Shown here: piece after piece, positions 46,737 through 61,089 of the stretch | Numbering within the stretch: the first letter of the stretch is position 1 | How the letters are laid out: each line of letters opens with the position of its first letter | Assembly: GCA_009760855.2 (NCBI GenBank) | Contig: WPIO01000001.1 | Span: 23,358,001-23,422,000 of the forward strand | Reading direction: 5' to 3' | DNA from: Cristatella mucedo | Lineage: Eukaryota; Bryozoa; Phylactolaemata; Cristatellidae | Length of the DNA stretch: 64,000 bases | The notes under the pieces: generated by a model | Seen by the model: only the letters and a program-made list of their open reading frames with translations | Databases searched by the model: none | What the model was told of the DNA's origin: nothing | Translations under genes and position numbers: made by a program

Positions 46737-47193
46737 AATATTTGTGTGTGACAGGCCGATACTGATTGTAGGAGACTTCAATATTCACATTGACAACCCT
46801 AGCAACAGCCAGGTCCGCTCATTTTTTGACTGTCTGGAGAATTTTGGTTTGGCCCAACACATTAATCATAGCATCCACGTCGGTGGCCACATTCTAGATC
46901 TCGTCATCACTAAGGATGTCCTCCCCACTGACTTTGTGGTGTGCTCACTGATCCTCTCAGATCATTGTTCGGTCTCGTTTACTGTTCCTGCTCTTGACAT
47001 GGACAAGTTTTTGAAATCTGTTTGTGATGCAGGTCTTCTTGATCTGCATTCTGACTTGACCGGCAGCCTCGATACCCTCACTGATGCGATGAACAAGACA
47101 CTCAGGAGTGCACTTGACAAGCATGCTCCCGTTTGCTCTATCCGTGTTCAAAGTCGTCGAGATTCCTTTCAATTAACAAAAAAAACTATTTAA
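46702..47193 (+). pseudogene. LINE A ORF2, endonuclease C-terminal part (frame 2 of 3)
   Basis: Carries the central and terminal APE endonuclease motifs: VGDFNIHID (46768-46794, metal and phosphate site) and LSDHCSVSF near 46955 (catalytic His region). The frame actually runs back to about 46660 (VAIYRPPSGYLN). It ends at a stop just after an eight-A run (47178-47185), where one base gained or lost would restore continuity with the next frame. A linker of about 80 residues separates the endonuclease from the RT. Confidence 0.85.
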
Positions 47194-47194
47194 G

Positions 47195-49258
47195 ATGCAT
47201 CGGGTTAAGCGCATGCTAGAACGTCGTTTTAAGAAATCGGGGTCTGAGGCAGATCTAGTCAATTTTAAAGACTTCCTTCGAGTTTACACCCGAAAGCTTA
47301 AAAAAACCAGGGCTTCTTTTTTCATTAGAAAGCTGAATTCCTGCCAGTCGGACACTAAACAGATTTATAAGACAATAAACCAATTACTGGCCAATGCTGT
47401 GAGGTCTGACTCCCCAGATATTAAGGGCTCAGCCGAAAATTTTTCAGCCTTCTTTACTGAAAAAATTGTGCACATTCGTGCCTCCATTAAGCCCCCTCCG
47501 ACCAAAGCAATTGCCGTTGCTCAACCTGTGACCATTCTTAAAAGATACTCCGATGTTTCTGCCTGTGATGTGGCCGCCTTAATAAGGTCTAGCAAAAAGA
47601 GCTCGTCTCCTGAAGACCCTATACCTTCATCTCTGTGGTCTTCACTTGCAGACCAACTTAGCCCTGCCATAACCAAGATTTTTAATGCTTCTTTGGGAAA
47701 AGGGGTCGTCCCCGAGTCCTTCAAATCGGAAATCGTTACACCTATTCTCAAAAAGCCTGGATTAGAAACAGAGGTCCTAACAAACTATCGTCCTGTTTCC
47801 CTTCTTCCGTTCTTATCAAAGAATCTTGAAAAAAGTGTTGCTAAGCAGCTAGTTGAACATATTGAAAATAATGGAATGTCAGAAACATTTCAATCAGGCT
47901 TCAAGAGGCAGCACTCTACTGAAACTGCTCTCCTCCGTGTTAACAATGACATTCTACGTGGCAACGACAACGGGAATGTCACTGCCCTAGCTCTGCTAGA
48001 TCTGTCTGCTGCCTTCGACACCATTGATCATGAAGTTCTGATAGAACGATTGACATCAACGATCGGTCTGGCAGATGAAGCACTGGCGTGGTTTAAATCA
48101 TACTTGTCTGATCGTGTTCAATCCGTGTCGTGTGGGGGTCAGGTCTCAGACATGAGAAGGGTCACCTGTGGTGTCCCTCAAGGGTCTGTAATCGGTCCCT
48201 TGCTGTTCTCCATGTATACACAACCTCTGGGAAAAGTGATTAAGGGCCATGGAATAGGATATCACTTCTATGTTGACGATACTCAGCTGTATTTGTCATT
48301 TAAACCGTCGGAATCTGCTGCAGCAACTGAGAAACTGAATGCTTGCCTTGCCGATATTCGATCCTGGATGTTGGAAAACTTCCTGAAATTAAATGACGAT
48401 AAAACCGAACTGCTGCTCATAGGACACCCTAAGCCTGTGGCTGGATTAAAAGGCTTTGCTGTTCTAATAGGCGATGCTATTGTGCGACCTTTACCAAGTG
48501 CTCGTAATCTAGGTGTCGTGTTCGACAGCTGCCTCAATTTCAAAAGCTTCATTCAGAAGACTGCCTCTACAGCTAGCCATCACATCCGATCCCTATCCAA
48601 GATTAGAAGCTGTCTCCCACAGTGGCTTGTAAAAAATTTAACTAGCTTTTTAGTTCTGTCTCGGCTTGATTATTGTAATTCCCTTTTGGCTGGGCTACCA
48701 AAGAAAGCTATTATGCCACTACAGCGGACTATGAATATGGCTGCAAGGCTGGTCTTCAAGTCCCAGCGGTTTGAGCACGTGTCACCTTTGCTGAAAGAGC
48801 TAGAATGGTTACCGGTTGAGCAAAGGATACAGAGTAAAGTTCTTACGCTGACCCACAAGGCCCGCCACGGCTTGGCTCCTTCGTACCTAGCTGAACTGCT
48901 GCATCAGTTTCAGCCTGTTCGTGCCCTGAGGTCCTGTGTGGACAATAAATTAGCTGCCCCATTCCTCCGCTTAAAGACAGTTGGCGACAGAAGCTTTAGC
49001 TCTGCAGGTCCAAGATTGTGGAACTCGCTTCCACAATTCTTAAGCAACGACAACTACTCACCTACTGCCGACTATGGCGCATCTTTTTCAGCGGTCCTGA
49101 GCTGCTACGTCTATACTACTCACTACCTCAACTGCTCTCCTAACTCTGCTATGCTTCCCACTTTCTCTTTGTTGAGTGAGACGAAGTCTGTTGGCTACGG
49201 AATGCGTACCGAAAGCCGCTTAGGCTGTGAGTGTGCTATACAAAACTCTCCTGCGTAA
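47195..49258 (+). pseudogene. LINE A ORF2, reverse transcriptase and C-terminal part (frame 3 of 3)
   Basis: 687 codons with all main RT blocks: NYRPVSLLPFLSK at residues 197-209, FQSGFKRQHSTETAL near 235, LLDLSAAFDTIDHEVL near 266-281 (first catalytic Asp), GVPQGSVIGPLLF at 326-338, YVDD at 359-362 (catalytic pair), FLKLNDDKTELLLIGHP near 400. A C-terminal domain with LVLSRLDYCNSLLAGLPKKA and SFSSAGPRLWNSLPQFL follows to the TAA stop after IQNSPA. RT motifs place it in the CR1/L2/Jockey group. It is listed as a pseudogene because its endonuclease lies in other frames; the RT frame itself shows no stop codon or missing catalytic residue. Confidence 0.9.
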
Positions 49259-49316
49259 CACTCACATGGTCTTTATGACTTTGTGGAGTTACAGACGGAG
49301 ATACATTACATTACTT

Positions 49317-49684
49317 TCTATTTATTTCAGGCATAAAGGAATAGGCAAACACTTTGAACTACTCTAAAACCTCCATCTTCGTGCCTTACAACTTTCTAAG
49401 AGGTAATGAGAATCGATGACCAGCGGTGAATAGCATGTGCAGTATCATACTCAGACAGTCGTGCAGAAGCAAACAGTTATCCCGAAAGTTAGGCGAGCAT
49501 ACGAAAGTGCCCAATGTGAATCTGAGAGTAAGTGCCAGGAAGTGCGGCACGGTAGGTAGAGTTGTAGGTAGCGTGCACACGTAAGCAAGTAAAGCACACC
49601 AGAGCAGACCAAGACAAGTTCAGTGGGGTGAAGATAAAGCTGACCGGAGCAGATGCGTCCGTCATTAGCTGAGACTCAAATGAT
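49317..49684. other. No recognised feature
   Basis: Unassigned sequence between LINE A and a SINE-A. Confidence 0.4.
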
Positions 49685-49868
49685 GCTATGTCGGCGATTC
49701 GCGATGGCATACTAGGTGATGCGGTTGCTTTTAATGACCTCGGTGTCGTTGTCGTGGTTTCTATTCCTGTGGCGGGCGATCCTGTATCACGACTGCAAGC
49801 AGTGGTGATAGCCGTAAAGGCTCTTCAGTCGCTATACAAATGAGGCTGCTAAATGAGCTAGTATTTTC
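49685..49868 (+). repeat. SINE-A copy
   Basis: CATACTAGGTGATGCGGTTG, a diverged box B (GTCGTGGTTTCTATTCC), GGGCGATCCTGTATCACGAC, AGCAGTGGTGATAGCCGTAA, AGGCTCTTCAGTCGCTATAC, AAATGAGCTAGTATTTTCT. Confidence 0.85.
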
Positions 49869-50970
49869 TATGTCATTTGCGAAATAGTGACCGATTCTGA
49901 AAGAGAGTTCCAGATCTTTGGTGCATAGGAAGTCAAATCCTGGTGACCAAAAGATTTCAATTGAGTGTTAGGAACAGCGAGACGTTTCGACGCTGAGAGA
50001 GGGCTGCGGGAGAGCACACTGGAGTTGCATGGACGTTGGATAGATAGGCGAGCGACAGCTATTGAAGCAACCTGTAAGCAAGACAGAGAATCTTTCAATC
50101 GACGCCATGATTTATGGGGAGCAAGTGAAGCTCGAGCAAAAGTGGAATCGTATGAGAGCTACACCGACTGTGACAGACTAGGCGAGCTGCTGGGTTCTGC
50201 ATCGCTGTGAACGATTAAGAGCGCTGGCCATGAAGCAAAAATGAAGGAAATTGCAATTATTTAGCCGAAGTTTCACAAACGCGTAAACTATTTATGATAG
50301 CCCACTCTTTCCTAAGCAGGCACTGATATTGGTGACGTTCTTTAGCTGAAATTAGGCAGATTTGACTATGGAGTAAATGTGCTCATCCTACAACAAGTCG
50401 TTCTGGAATCATGCAAGCAGGTTCCGGGTTGACATCAGCGAGGCGATGCCATATAAATCAAGCTTAAGGGTGACGTCTTGCAATTTTAGGGTGACACTAG
50501 CCTCGCCAGTAAATACTATTTTAGTTTTTCTATTGCTAAACGTTAGGCATTAGTGGTCATTCAAATGCGAATATATTCTATGCAGGCTGCGAGTACATTA
50601 AGTGACTCGGATTCGGAGCGTCTAAGAAGGGACCAATAATAGGTAGAGCTGAGTGCAAGTAGCATAGAAATGAATGCTGAGACTGTTTATGGCGATGATA
50701 TCCACTACAGGAAGAGTATAGATGATGAAAGTAAGGGATGTGAGCTCGATCCTAAGGTATCCACACTTTTAAGGGTGCCTGAATGACCAGCTGGTATTTG
50801 TATCTAAATTATGTCATCTCTCATTGATGTAGGATATAATCCAGTTTAGCAATGAGCCTGTGACACCTAGGCGTGTGAAGGGGTACTCTGGATGAATCAG
50901 GCGGGCAATAGTGTCAAATCAAATGCTGCTAAGAAATGTAGGAAAACAAGCAAATAAGCCTTGCCCTGAT
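49869..50970 (-). mobile_element. LINE B-like, old diverged copy
   Basis: Landmarks in order on minus: the FGHQDLTSYAPKIWNSLS motif (50098-49868 frame), the region preceding NSLL at 50.15 kb, the LDKD-type segment near 50.3 kb, RT-side segments at 50.7 kb, and the AFDT-region equivalent near 50.9 kb. Differences from the other B copies are large, so it may be a related subfamily. Confidence 0.65.
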
Positions 50971-51284
50971 CAGCATTGTTCAGAAGGTCCATGGAAATGC
51001 GAAGCAGAGTATTTCATGTGAAATGGTTAGCTAAAATCACGATTGGAACATGCCAGCACGATATGCCTAACTGGCAATATCGCTTAGATGCTAGACCGCT
51101 CAGAACTCGTCCAAGTTTATTTGATAGGAGTAGAAGAAGGGAGATTATAAGAATGTTACTTTAATTCTCAAGATTTAGCATTTACTATAGTAGGCTTTTA
51201 ATTATTAGCCTGAAAACCACTATTTCCATGGGGAAAAGGCTTCATCATCCGCTAAAAACGGGCATATTTACAACATATGATACA
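50971..51284. other. No recognised feature
   Basis: Short unassigned stretch. Confidence 0.4.
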
Positions 51285-51520
51285 GTAATAGTAATAGTGC
51301 ATTTATAGCTCCTTTGGAGAACTCCATCTCTTTGTAGGCACTTTACAGTTGCTGCAAAGGAAACACGATTGAATGGTTAGTGGTAGCTTGCTCAATAAGC
51401 AACAGGAAAAACATGGTTAGGGATGACATGCACAGGGTCAGCATGCAATTTGGTTAGTGGCAGCATGCAACAGTGTCAGCAAGCATAATCACATAAAGAA
51501 CGAATCACATAGACCCACTA

Positions 51521-53266
51521 ATAATAATAATAATAATGCAATTGATAAAGCGCCTCCAAATAATAATAATAATAATAATAATGCACTTGATAAAGCGCCC
51601 TCATAGAACTCAATCTATTTCTAGGCGCGTTACATTTGCTGCAAAGGGAAATGCAATTGAATGGTGAGTAATATCATGCTTGATAAACAAGCAACATGAA
51701 TAACAGAGAACTCAATCTCTTTCTAGATGCTTTACATTTGCTGCAAAGGAAACATGATCGAATGGGGAGAGTTGTATCATGCTTGATAAACCACAAAAAT
51801 AACGTGGTTAGGGGTGACATGCACAGGGTTAGCATGCAAGTATGGTTAGTGGGTGGATGTAATAAGTCACCATGCATAAGCCCATAAAGGGCAAATAATC
51901 ACTGGAACCCTGTAAATGCTGTCATAGATAGGTGTGTTCTAAATAAATTTTCACACGTAGCTAAATTAGGAGATGTCTTTACGGAAGTTGGAAGTGTGTT
52001 CTATTCTTTGGGAGCATATGAACTGAAGGTACAGTCTCCAGAGGATTTGAGGTTTGTACGAGTTATATGTAAACTGTTAGATTCCGAAAAACGGGTGGTA
52101 CGATGCTTAACTTGGTGGGGCAGCAGATCTGATTGACGGTCTGGAGAAAAAGAATGAAGGGACCTAAAAGTTGAGAGATAAAACGTTGAGTTCGATGCGT
52201 TGCTTGACTGGTAGCCAGTGCAGGTCGGCGAGAAGCGGTGAGATCTGGCAACTGCAACGCTCACGACAGAGAAGCCTAGCTGCATAGTTTTTCGCCAGCT
52301 GTAAGCGCTTGAGTTCGCAGGCCGGTAGACCGGCAAGCAGAGAGTTACCTAAGTCAAGACGGATGTCACAAATGCGCGGACCAACTTAGATGTGTTATCC
52401 CTGTTTAAAAAGCCCAAATAATTTTTAGCGATGTTATGTAGCAGAGAGCAGGCAGACTCGCTTGTGGAGCTGATTCAGTCGTCTAACGAAAGGTCACTTT
52501 GGAACACGACGCTTAGATTTCGTGCTAATTCAACGGGAGATATGCTGGCAGAGCCGATTTTGAGCGTCAGCCTGTCCAATTTCTGAACCACACTGGGCTT
52601 GTAGATAACTAGTATGTTAGCTTTATCATCATTTAATTTAATAAAACTTTCTGCCCTCTATGTGTGGATGTCGATATGTGCAGCAAGGGAGTTGAGAGAA
52701 TTCGACGTGCTCGAGGGCTGTGAGGGATCAAAGCAAAGGTACAACTGAGTGTCATTCGGATAGAAGTAAAAGCCTAAATTGTGCTTGGCAATCACATCGG
52801 CTAGAGAGAGAGAGCATAAATCGTGATAAGAACCGGACCCAGCACGGAGCCTTGAGGTACCCCATATTTTAAGATTTACCTCGGATGATTTTTGTCCATT
52901 CACATCGATGCTCTGGAGTATCCCACTGAGCTGAGATAGGACCTGTACCAAGCAATGCCAGTAATGCCCAGGCGAGATGAGAGGCGCTCAAATACTTGGT
53001 GATTGATAGTATCAAAAGCTGCCGAAAGATCGAGCAAAACAATCAGAGATACTCTACCCACGTCTGCATTCCTATGTAGGTCAATGTACACTTGAAGCAA
53101 TGCTGACTCTGGTGAGTGATTAACTCTAAATCCAGACTGGAACTTACTAGAAATGATTGAAGTTTCAACATATGAGTTCAGCTGGTTTGCCACGACTTGT
53201 TCCAGTGTCTTTGATAGAAATGGTAGAAGGGAGACTAGGCGGTAGTTGCTCAAGTTCTCTCGGTAT
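51521..53266 (-). mobile_element. LINE B, middle copy of the nest, RT-containing
   Basis: Inserted in the 3' UTR of the outer copy. It begins on plus with (ATA)n at 51521 and is itself split by a 146-bp tail insertion (51557-51702). The body runs from 51703 to 53266. The minus frame 53253-52900 has NYRLVSLLPFLSKTLEQVV, FQSGFRVNHSPESALLQVY and LLDLSAAFDTINHQV. This is the best LINE B reverse transcriptase segment in the window. It is 5'-truncated just upstream of NYR. Confidence 0.85.
51557..51702 (-). mobile_element. LINE B tail-only insertion, inner level of the nest
   Basis: A 146-bp piece, (ATA)n plus the stem-loop and about 80 bases of 3' UTR, is inserted inside the stem-loop of the middle copy. 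On plus, GATAAAGCGCCTCC is cut from CAGAGAACTCAATCTC, which are contiguous in other copies. Confidence 0.85.
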
Positions 53267-54165
53267 ATTAAATGCTGTTATAAATAGATGCGTTTTTCGT
53301 TTCTTTTAAAATGTGGACAAGTCGGGAGATGTCGTGACACAAGTCGGGAGTAAGTTCTAGGCTTTTGAAGCATACGCACTAGGGGCATGGTCACCAAAAG
53401 AATTTGAGATTTGTACGAGGTGTAGGTAAACGATTCAATTCCGAAAAGCATGCGGTACGATGCTTAGCCTGGTGCGGGAGTAGATCTGACAGATAGGCTG
53501 GAGCCAGTGAATGACGTGACCTAAAAGTGAGCGACAAGACCCTGAAGTCGATCCGTTGCTTGACTGGTTGCCAGTGCAGGTCGGCGAGAAGTGGTGTGTT
53601 GTGACAACTTCGACGCTAACGACAGACAAGCCTATCTGCGGAGTTTTGCACCAGCTGTAATCGCCTGATTGCACATACCGCTAGGCCAGCAAGCAGTGAG
53701 TTACAGAAGTCAAGACGGGATGTCACAAATGCATGGACCAACTTAGACGTGGTATCCTTATCTAAACAAGCCCGAATTTTAGCAATTTTATGTATCTGAA
53801 AGTAGGCAGACTTGATTGTGGAGCTGATGTGGTCGTCTAACGAGAGGTCACTTTGGAACATGACACCTAGATTTTGAGCTGATTCAACAGGAGGTATGCT
53901 GGCAGAGCCAATTTTGAGCAATACATTTTTCGATTTCTGAATGACGCTTGGTTGGCCTGGTAAGCTGGTTTTATTATCATTAAATTTAAGAAATATTGCT
54001 GTCATACATGTGTAGATGTCATCAATACATGCAGCAAGGGATTTGAGAGAATTTGACGTGCTGGAGGACTGGAAGAGGTGGAAGCAAAGGTACAACTGAG
54101 CGTCATCTGCATAGAAGTGAAAGCCTAGATTGTGCTTGGCAATCACATCAGCGAGAGGGAGATTA

Positions 54166-55440
54166 TATTCGGCGAATGTTTTAAAACCTCATGCACTTCA
54201 TGTAGAGAACAGTTTGATCCAGAGGAACGCGGGTTTCCTTAGCCGCCTGGTGACTGATTTAGAGACGAGTTCTATAGAGCTAGGCGTAACTGAGATGTTA
54301 CGATCCATTTATCACAGTGGTGACGATGTCACCATTTGGGATCACTCGATAGCTTTCTAGCTTGGGAGTACTTAATAAGACGGTCGATAGTGGACGATGT
54401 AAATTTCAAGTAATTAATCTGCGATGGCACTGCTTTTTTAAATTATTATTTAACCTCAGCTAAAATGGATTCATACGACCTACAATAGTCCTCGAGCCCC
54501 AGCCGGCGGACAGCGAATCAATCAATCGCCGTTTTTAGAAAACGAAACTATTCCGAAAACCGAATTGGCTCATCGCATTCAAACATCCTTTCGAAGCTCT
54601 CCTATGCGCACTGCAGACCAAATTCCCTCGGATCGACGGTGGCAGGCAATATGGCAGAAATTGCGGAATAAGGTGAAATGTTGCACTATTGCATAGTATT
54701 GCTCAATTCTTTGTAATCGACTTGGATATTAGCTGACCAATAAGTTTATGAGATGACTCCCGCCAATAACGTTACCGCGTTGTCTAGTACAGCAACGGCA
54801 ACCTGGCGATTAAGCAAAGTTATCTAGTCGAGCAAGCTAGGCAACCTCGCGACTTAGCCTTAAGCGTCTGAGGTCATCTGATATAATCTCCCTTGCGACG
54901 AAACGGTGTGCCCTATTTTTCAGCGTTAACTTAATTATTTTGGAGCATTAAGAACCATGTGAATCATGTGGGCGTTCAGCAGCACTTACTGCTATTAGTA
55001 GCGATTGACGAGCTTCTAAGACGCGAGCTTCTGAATCGGGCGCCACGCATCATATACTCAACTTCCGAGAAAATGTGGTCTTTTTCCCTAGCGTAACCAC
55101 GTCCCCTGAGTTTGTGTAGTGCTTTAGAACATTGACAGACGATTCAGAAGCATTAAGATTGTTTCATTGAATTTATTCTGCCTAAAAGGAAACCAATTTT
55201 GGGTTTAACATGCCCGGCCCTCACATCAGCTCCAACGATCAAAGAAGCGCCTGGACTACTTACTGCATATGGGTAAAGGCCCATATCCAAAGCTAGTTAA
55301 TTAGCACTTGATAACCACACCGCTCCGTGTCCAGCTAATTTTCCTACTAGTGATTAATGCGGGTATTCCTAATATAACTCGACTTCCTCATGGGACTACG
55401 CCAGTCATTCCGTCATTGGCCGGTTTCGCAAGGCGTATTT
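54166..55440. other. No recognised feature
   Basis: AT-moderate, apparently unique DNA with no exon or repeat that I can support. Confidence 0.4.
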
Positions 55441-57430
<1,990 letters not shown>

Positions 57431-57764
57431 AAATCTTGTTAACGGGTTGGTAAAAATGGCAGCCTTAAGTATTAGAGCCACGATATGAGATGAGTCCTAT
57501 GTACAAAAAAAACAATAGCAAACTCACCTGTAATGACGAGTGGGGTTCATATCTGACGCGGTGCATAATTTACCTTAATTAATAGCTGAGAATGAAGCAT
57601 GATGTATGAGTATACTAGTAACGGTATATGTAGCTTTAAACTTGCTAGAATTACAACCAGCAAGAATACTGAGATTTTCTGTAAGCACGCCGGAGCACAA
57701 GTAATTCATCGATCAATTTTTAATTTTCAAGATTTTTTTACATGCATAGAATTATTTTACCGCG
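57431..57764. other. No recognised feature
   Basis: AT-rich unassigned stretch. Confidence 0.4.
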
Positions 57765-58290
57765 ACGTAGAGTTTTGCACCAACTTTAGGCCTCTCAGTG
57801 TGCAGGTAGGAAGTCTTGTGAGTAGTGAGTTACAAAAGTCCAAACGGTATTTCTCGAATACAAGAACCAGCTTAGCTGCGAGTTCCTTATCTAAGCAATC
57901 CGAGTGTTTGCAATATTGAATTGCTGAAAGTAGAGAGATTTGACTAAGGGGCTGATGCGGTCATCTATTAGAAGCTAATTTTGATGGAGGACAACACGAT
58001 TTCTCGTGGAGCCTACAGATGCTGACCAAGTCAATTTGGATGGCCAGGCTTGCCAATTCCAGAGTACCCTGAGGTTTGCACATTCAGCGAATTGGTTTCA
58101 TCGTCATTCAATTCGCAGAAGTTTGCTGCCATCCAATTTCCACTGTCACCAATAGATGCTGCATGGGATCTGAGACAGTTATAGGTTTTCTGGATAGCAT
58201 GCAGCGAACAAAGCACCAGTACTGCCTGCCTGCCTTCTAGATAAAAATGCAAACAATGGCCTCTTTGAAATATGCTAGGAAACAACCCTA
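57765..58290 (-). mobile_element. LINE B, old fragment
   Basis: On plus, GAGTTTTGCACCAACTTTAG, GTGAGTTACAAAAGTCCAAA and CTTATCTAAGCAATCCGAG align in order to B copies (antisense). Stop codons occur throughout. Confidence 0.7.
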
Positions 58291-58484
58291 GACAACGAAC
58301 AGATTTCTACAGCAGGAGTAAATCTTTCTATTCCGTAGGATAACAGTAGCTAAGAGGTCTAAAGTACCAGTACTCTTTTTAGACTTATATTATTATTATA
58401 CAATTATATATGAGGTTATCAAGGTCAGGCTTGAAGATTGACATTGAGATCAATCAAGGATAGGAGGTTATAAATCTGAAGGAG

Positions 58485-58705
58485 TGTGTTAACATGGAAA
58501 TGGACTCGCTGATTTTGCTGATCTTGCTGCTAAAGAAGTTTTGGAAGCGATCGGCAAGAAAAGCTTAAGGATTGTTATGCACGGTGCTGATTGTGGTGCG
58601 GGTGAGGAAATGTTGGATAATTGACAGTAGCATTTTAAGATCGTGCACCTCGATTCCACTTCGTTCTTGTAGAAGCTGTATTCTGCCTTAGCTAGGATGG
58701 ATTGG
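58485..58705 (-). mobile_element. LINE-derived pre-RT fragment
   Basis: The minus frame 58713-58489 reads AKAEYSFYKNEVESR followed by QLSNISS and PAPQSAP, like the linker before the RT of CR1/L2 elements. Probably part of the LINE B copy to the left. Confidence 0.55.
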
Positions 58706-61089
58706 TAAATCAAAAATAATCATCGTACACCGGTCGATGGACAGCCAGTCCAGCCTTACATTTTATTTTTTTAACCTTGCGCTTAGTGTTTCTAGTTTAT
58801 GTCACATTAGCGTGAAACATCGCTGGAAACGTCAGCGTTGCATTGCAATGTAAGCCTGACTGTGTCCGCGGACCTATTCGTAAGCACAGCCTCTGGCAAG
58901 GAATCGATATCATGACCTGAAACGAGTCTTACCTGCAGTCTCTTTTTGTTTCTGACCTTTAAAGCAAGAAGTTTCTTCTTCGGTCACTTCCGGTCTCTCC
59001 AGTCCTTCTCCGGATGCGACGTCGCTGTTTAGTTTTGGCAGTGCGCCACTGAGTGACTTCCATTGTTGCTTTTTTGTCTCACTGTTGTCTGCATAAGTTA
59101 TCCACATGTGCTGCCAGTCTCGGTGTCCTGCAGAATGCATTCACACGGCACGCACTGCAGTAAGGACTTCCAGAACCCAATAGGCGAAAGAAATCTGTTT
59201 TAAAAGCAAACTCTGGCGACTGCGCCAGTATAATTGCGCGAAATTGGCTCGTGCGCTCTTGAGTTTGTGGAGTTAACCGGAGAGCCGTGTTTGTCTAGGA
59301 CATGTCAGATCCGTGAGAAGAATTTCACCGTCAGACAGACCTTTTCGCGAACCGGTAATGCGAGCTCGGCAAAGCGAGGCTTGCTTCGCGCGTCTTCTTT
59401 GTGCAAGGTTGCTACGCAGGCTGCAGCACTGGCACCGCTTGTGGTGGTGTAAGATGGGAACCCCCCCCCCCACCACCACCACCTCGCAGCTCTCAGCCGC
59501 CATACTTTAGCGGCACCTGCTTGAATTTCTTTCCCCCGGCCAAGCTCAGTCTCGTGGCTGGTGCAGACACAAAAGGTTGGACTTATAGCCAGTCGGAATG
59601 TGATCACTCTCGAAATAAATTTATGGTTAGTGTGCCTCTCGTTGCAGCTATAGAAGTCCGGCTGTCGTTTCAGCCACACTTCAAGGCCAAGTGGCACGCT
59701 CGGAGCCATTGGCTGGAATCTTCCAAGTCAGTGCGCCAAAGGAAAATAGACAGTGACGTTCTAGAAGCCCAGCTAGTCGACAGCCGCAGTGGGTCACACG
59801 AGGAGCTACAAGCCTGAAGACGATTAGAGATTGTGTTCGGCAGGCTTATTTTCCTCCAATGGCATTTCGGCCTTGGAGTTGTGTGGCCAATTTCTATTCG
59901 TACGGGATAACCAGCAGCATCATTAATGAGCAGTCATGTGATTATCATAAAATTAGCAAGTAGCCCAGTCACGAAGAGTTCGCCGGGGATTCCCGAGGGA
60001 AGCAAACTAAGAAGCGTAATAGACCGCACGATACATCCAGAAATAGCTCTAGTAAGAAGAGCACACGTTGCATGCACACCGAGACAATACCCTTCCTCGT
60101 CTCTGTATCGAGGCGGTCGATAGATTGGTCACTCAAAGAAGGCAGATAACTCCAAAGTATGGACAATGCCAAGTGTATAAGCTAAACTGTCGTGGCTAGG
60201 CTTCTGATTTCTTTATGGCAGCGTTGCTCCTTCTGATCTTAGACATGTGGTTCTAGAAATGAAAGTGTTTCTATTCTGCAGTATCAGGCCCGTAGCCGCG
60301 ATTTCAGTGAGCGGCTTTAACTTGAACTTGAGTGGGCGTGACCAGAAGTCACCGAAAGTGTACATTTACGCGACACAATACAAGCCTGAAGCTGATTAGA
60401 CGTAGAGCTTGGCAGGCTCATTTGCCTCCATGGCATTTCGGCCTTGGAGTTTTGAATATTTGTTCGTGTCGTGGTGCCATAGCAAGCCAACAATATTTGC
60501 ACTTTATTTTGAATATTTCAAATTAGAAAAAAACTTGGTGGCCGTTGCGCCAGAGGCATATTAGACAAAGATTCCTTAATTATTTTTAAAATGCTGTAAT
60601 AAAAAAATTACAATAGACTGGAAGTGCCCACTGAATACCCAATAAAAGCTTATGGAAAATATAAATCGATCAGCAATTGGATGTCGCTGATACGAGCACG
60701 TAAAGAGGGTTTTCCAGCTAATTTAAAAGGTATGCCCAGTGCAGACCGTATTGCAGTTTCAGGCTAGCACAACTGCTATCAGTGCATCGGAATGCCGCCA
60801 GGCCCTCTAGGTGACTTGCCACATTTGAAATCGCTAGCTAAATCCTGTTTATTACGCTACATAGATTATTTTAAATTGAAATACTTGGCAATTTTTTAAA
60901 GATGGGGATTCCAGAAAAGCATCCGTAATACTTGAAGAGTGGAACTGAAGCTCTCAGAGCTGAAGCCCTTTAAAAGCACTTCCTGCACTTCCATAAATAT
61001 GCAGACGGCACGCAGCGTGTGCTTGTGCTCTTACCCCGTCGTGCCGTCCAGCACCTCAAACAAGCTCACCGACCTTTAGTATGTATTGC
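58706..61089. other. Mostly unassigned, with one direct-repeat pair
   Basis: No gene recognised. A unit of about 85 bases occurs at 59811-59895 and 60381-60465 in the same orientation, sharing AGCCTGAAG.GATTAGA and ATGGCATTTCGGCCTTGGAG. A plus frame 59401-59817 is Pro-rich in part and unrecognised. A C-rich tract lies at 59461-59470. Confidence 0.45.

Larger units (their letters stand above)
45756..49316 (+). mobile_element. LINE A, near-complete CR1/L2-group retrotransposon
   Basis: This is the reference copy of family A. The left limit is a guess; the right end is the 3' UTR motif TGTGGAGTTACAGACGGAG followed by ATACATTACATTAC, a short (ACATT) tail. It encodes an APE-type endonuclease and a reverse transcriptase in three frames separated by two shifts, described in the next three entries. 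No ORF1 was found, so it is either 5'-truncated or of a one-ORF type. Two frameshifts and no internal deletion make it the least damaged LINE in the window. Confidence 0.85.
51285..54165 (-). mobile_element. LINE B, outer copy of a three-level nest
   Basis: The outer copy occupies 51285-51520 (3' tail and 3' UTR) and 53267-54165 (rest of 3' UTR and ORF2 C-terminus). The halves join at ACCCACTA | AATGCTGT, the uninterrupted form of which is seen at 18027 and 41967. The frame 54146-53616 (177 codons) has LAACIDDIYTCMTAIFLKF, LDKDTTSKLVHAFVTSRLDF and SADRLVCR. It is 5'-truncated at 54165. Confidence 0.85.
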
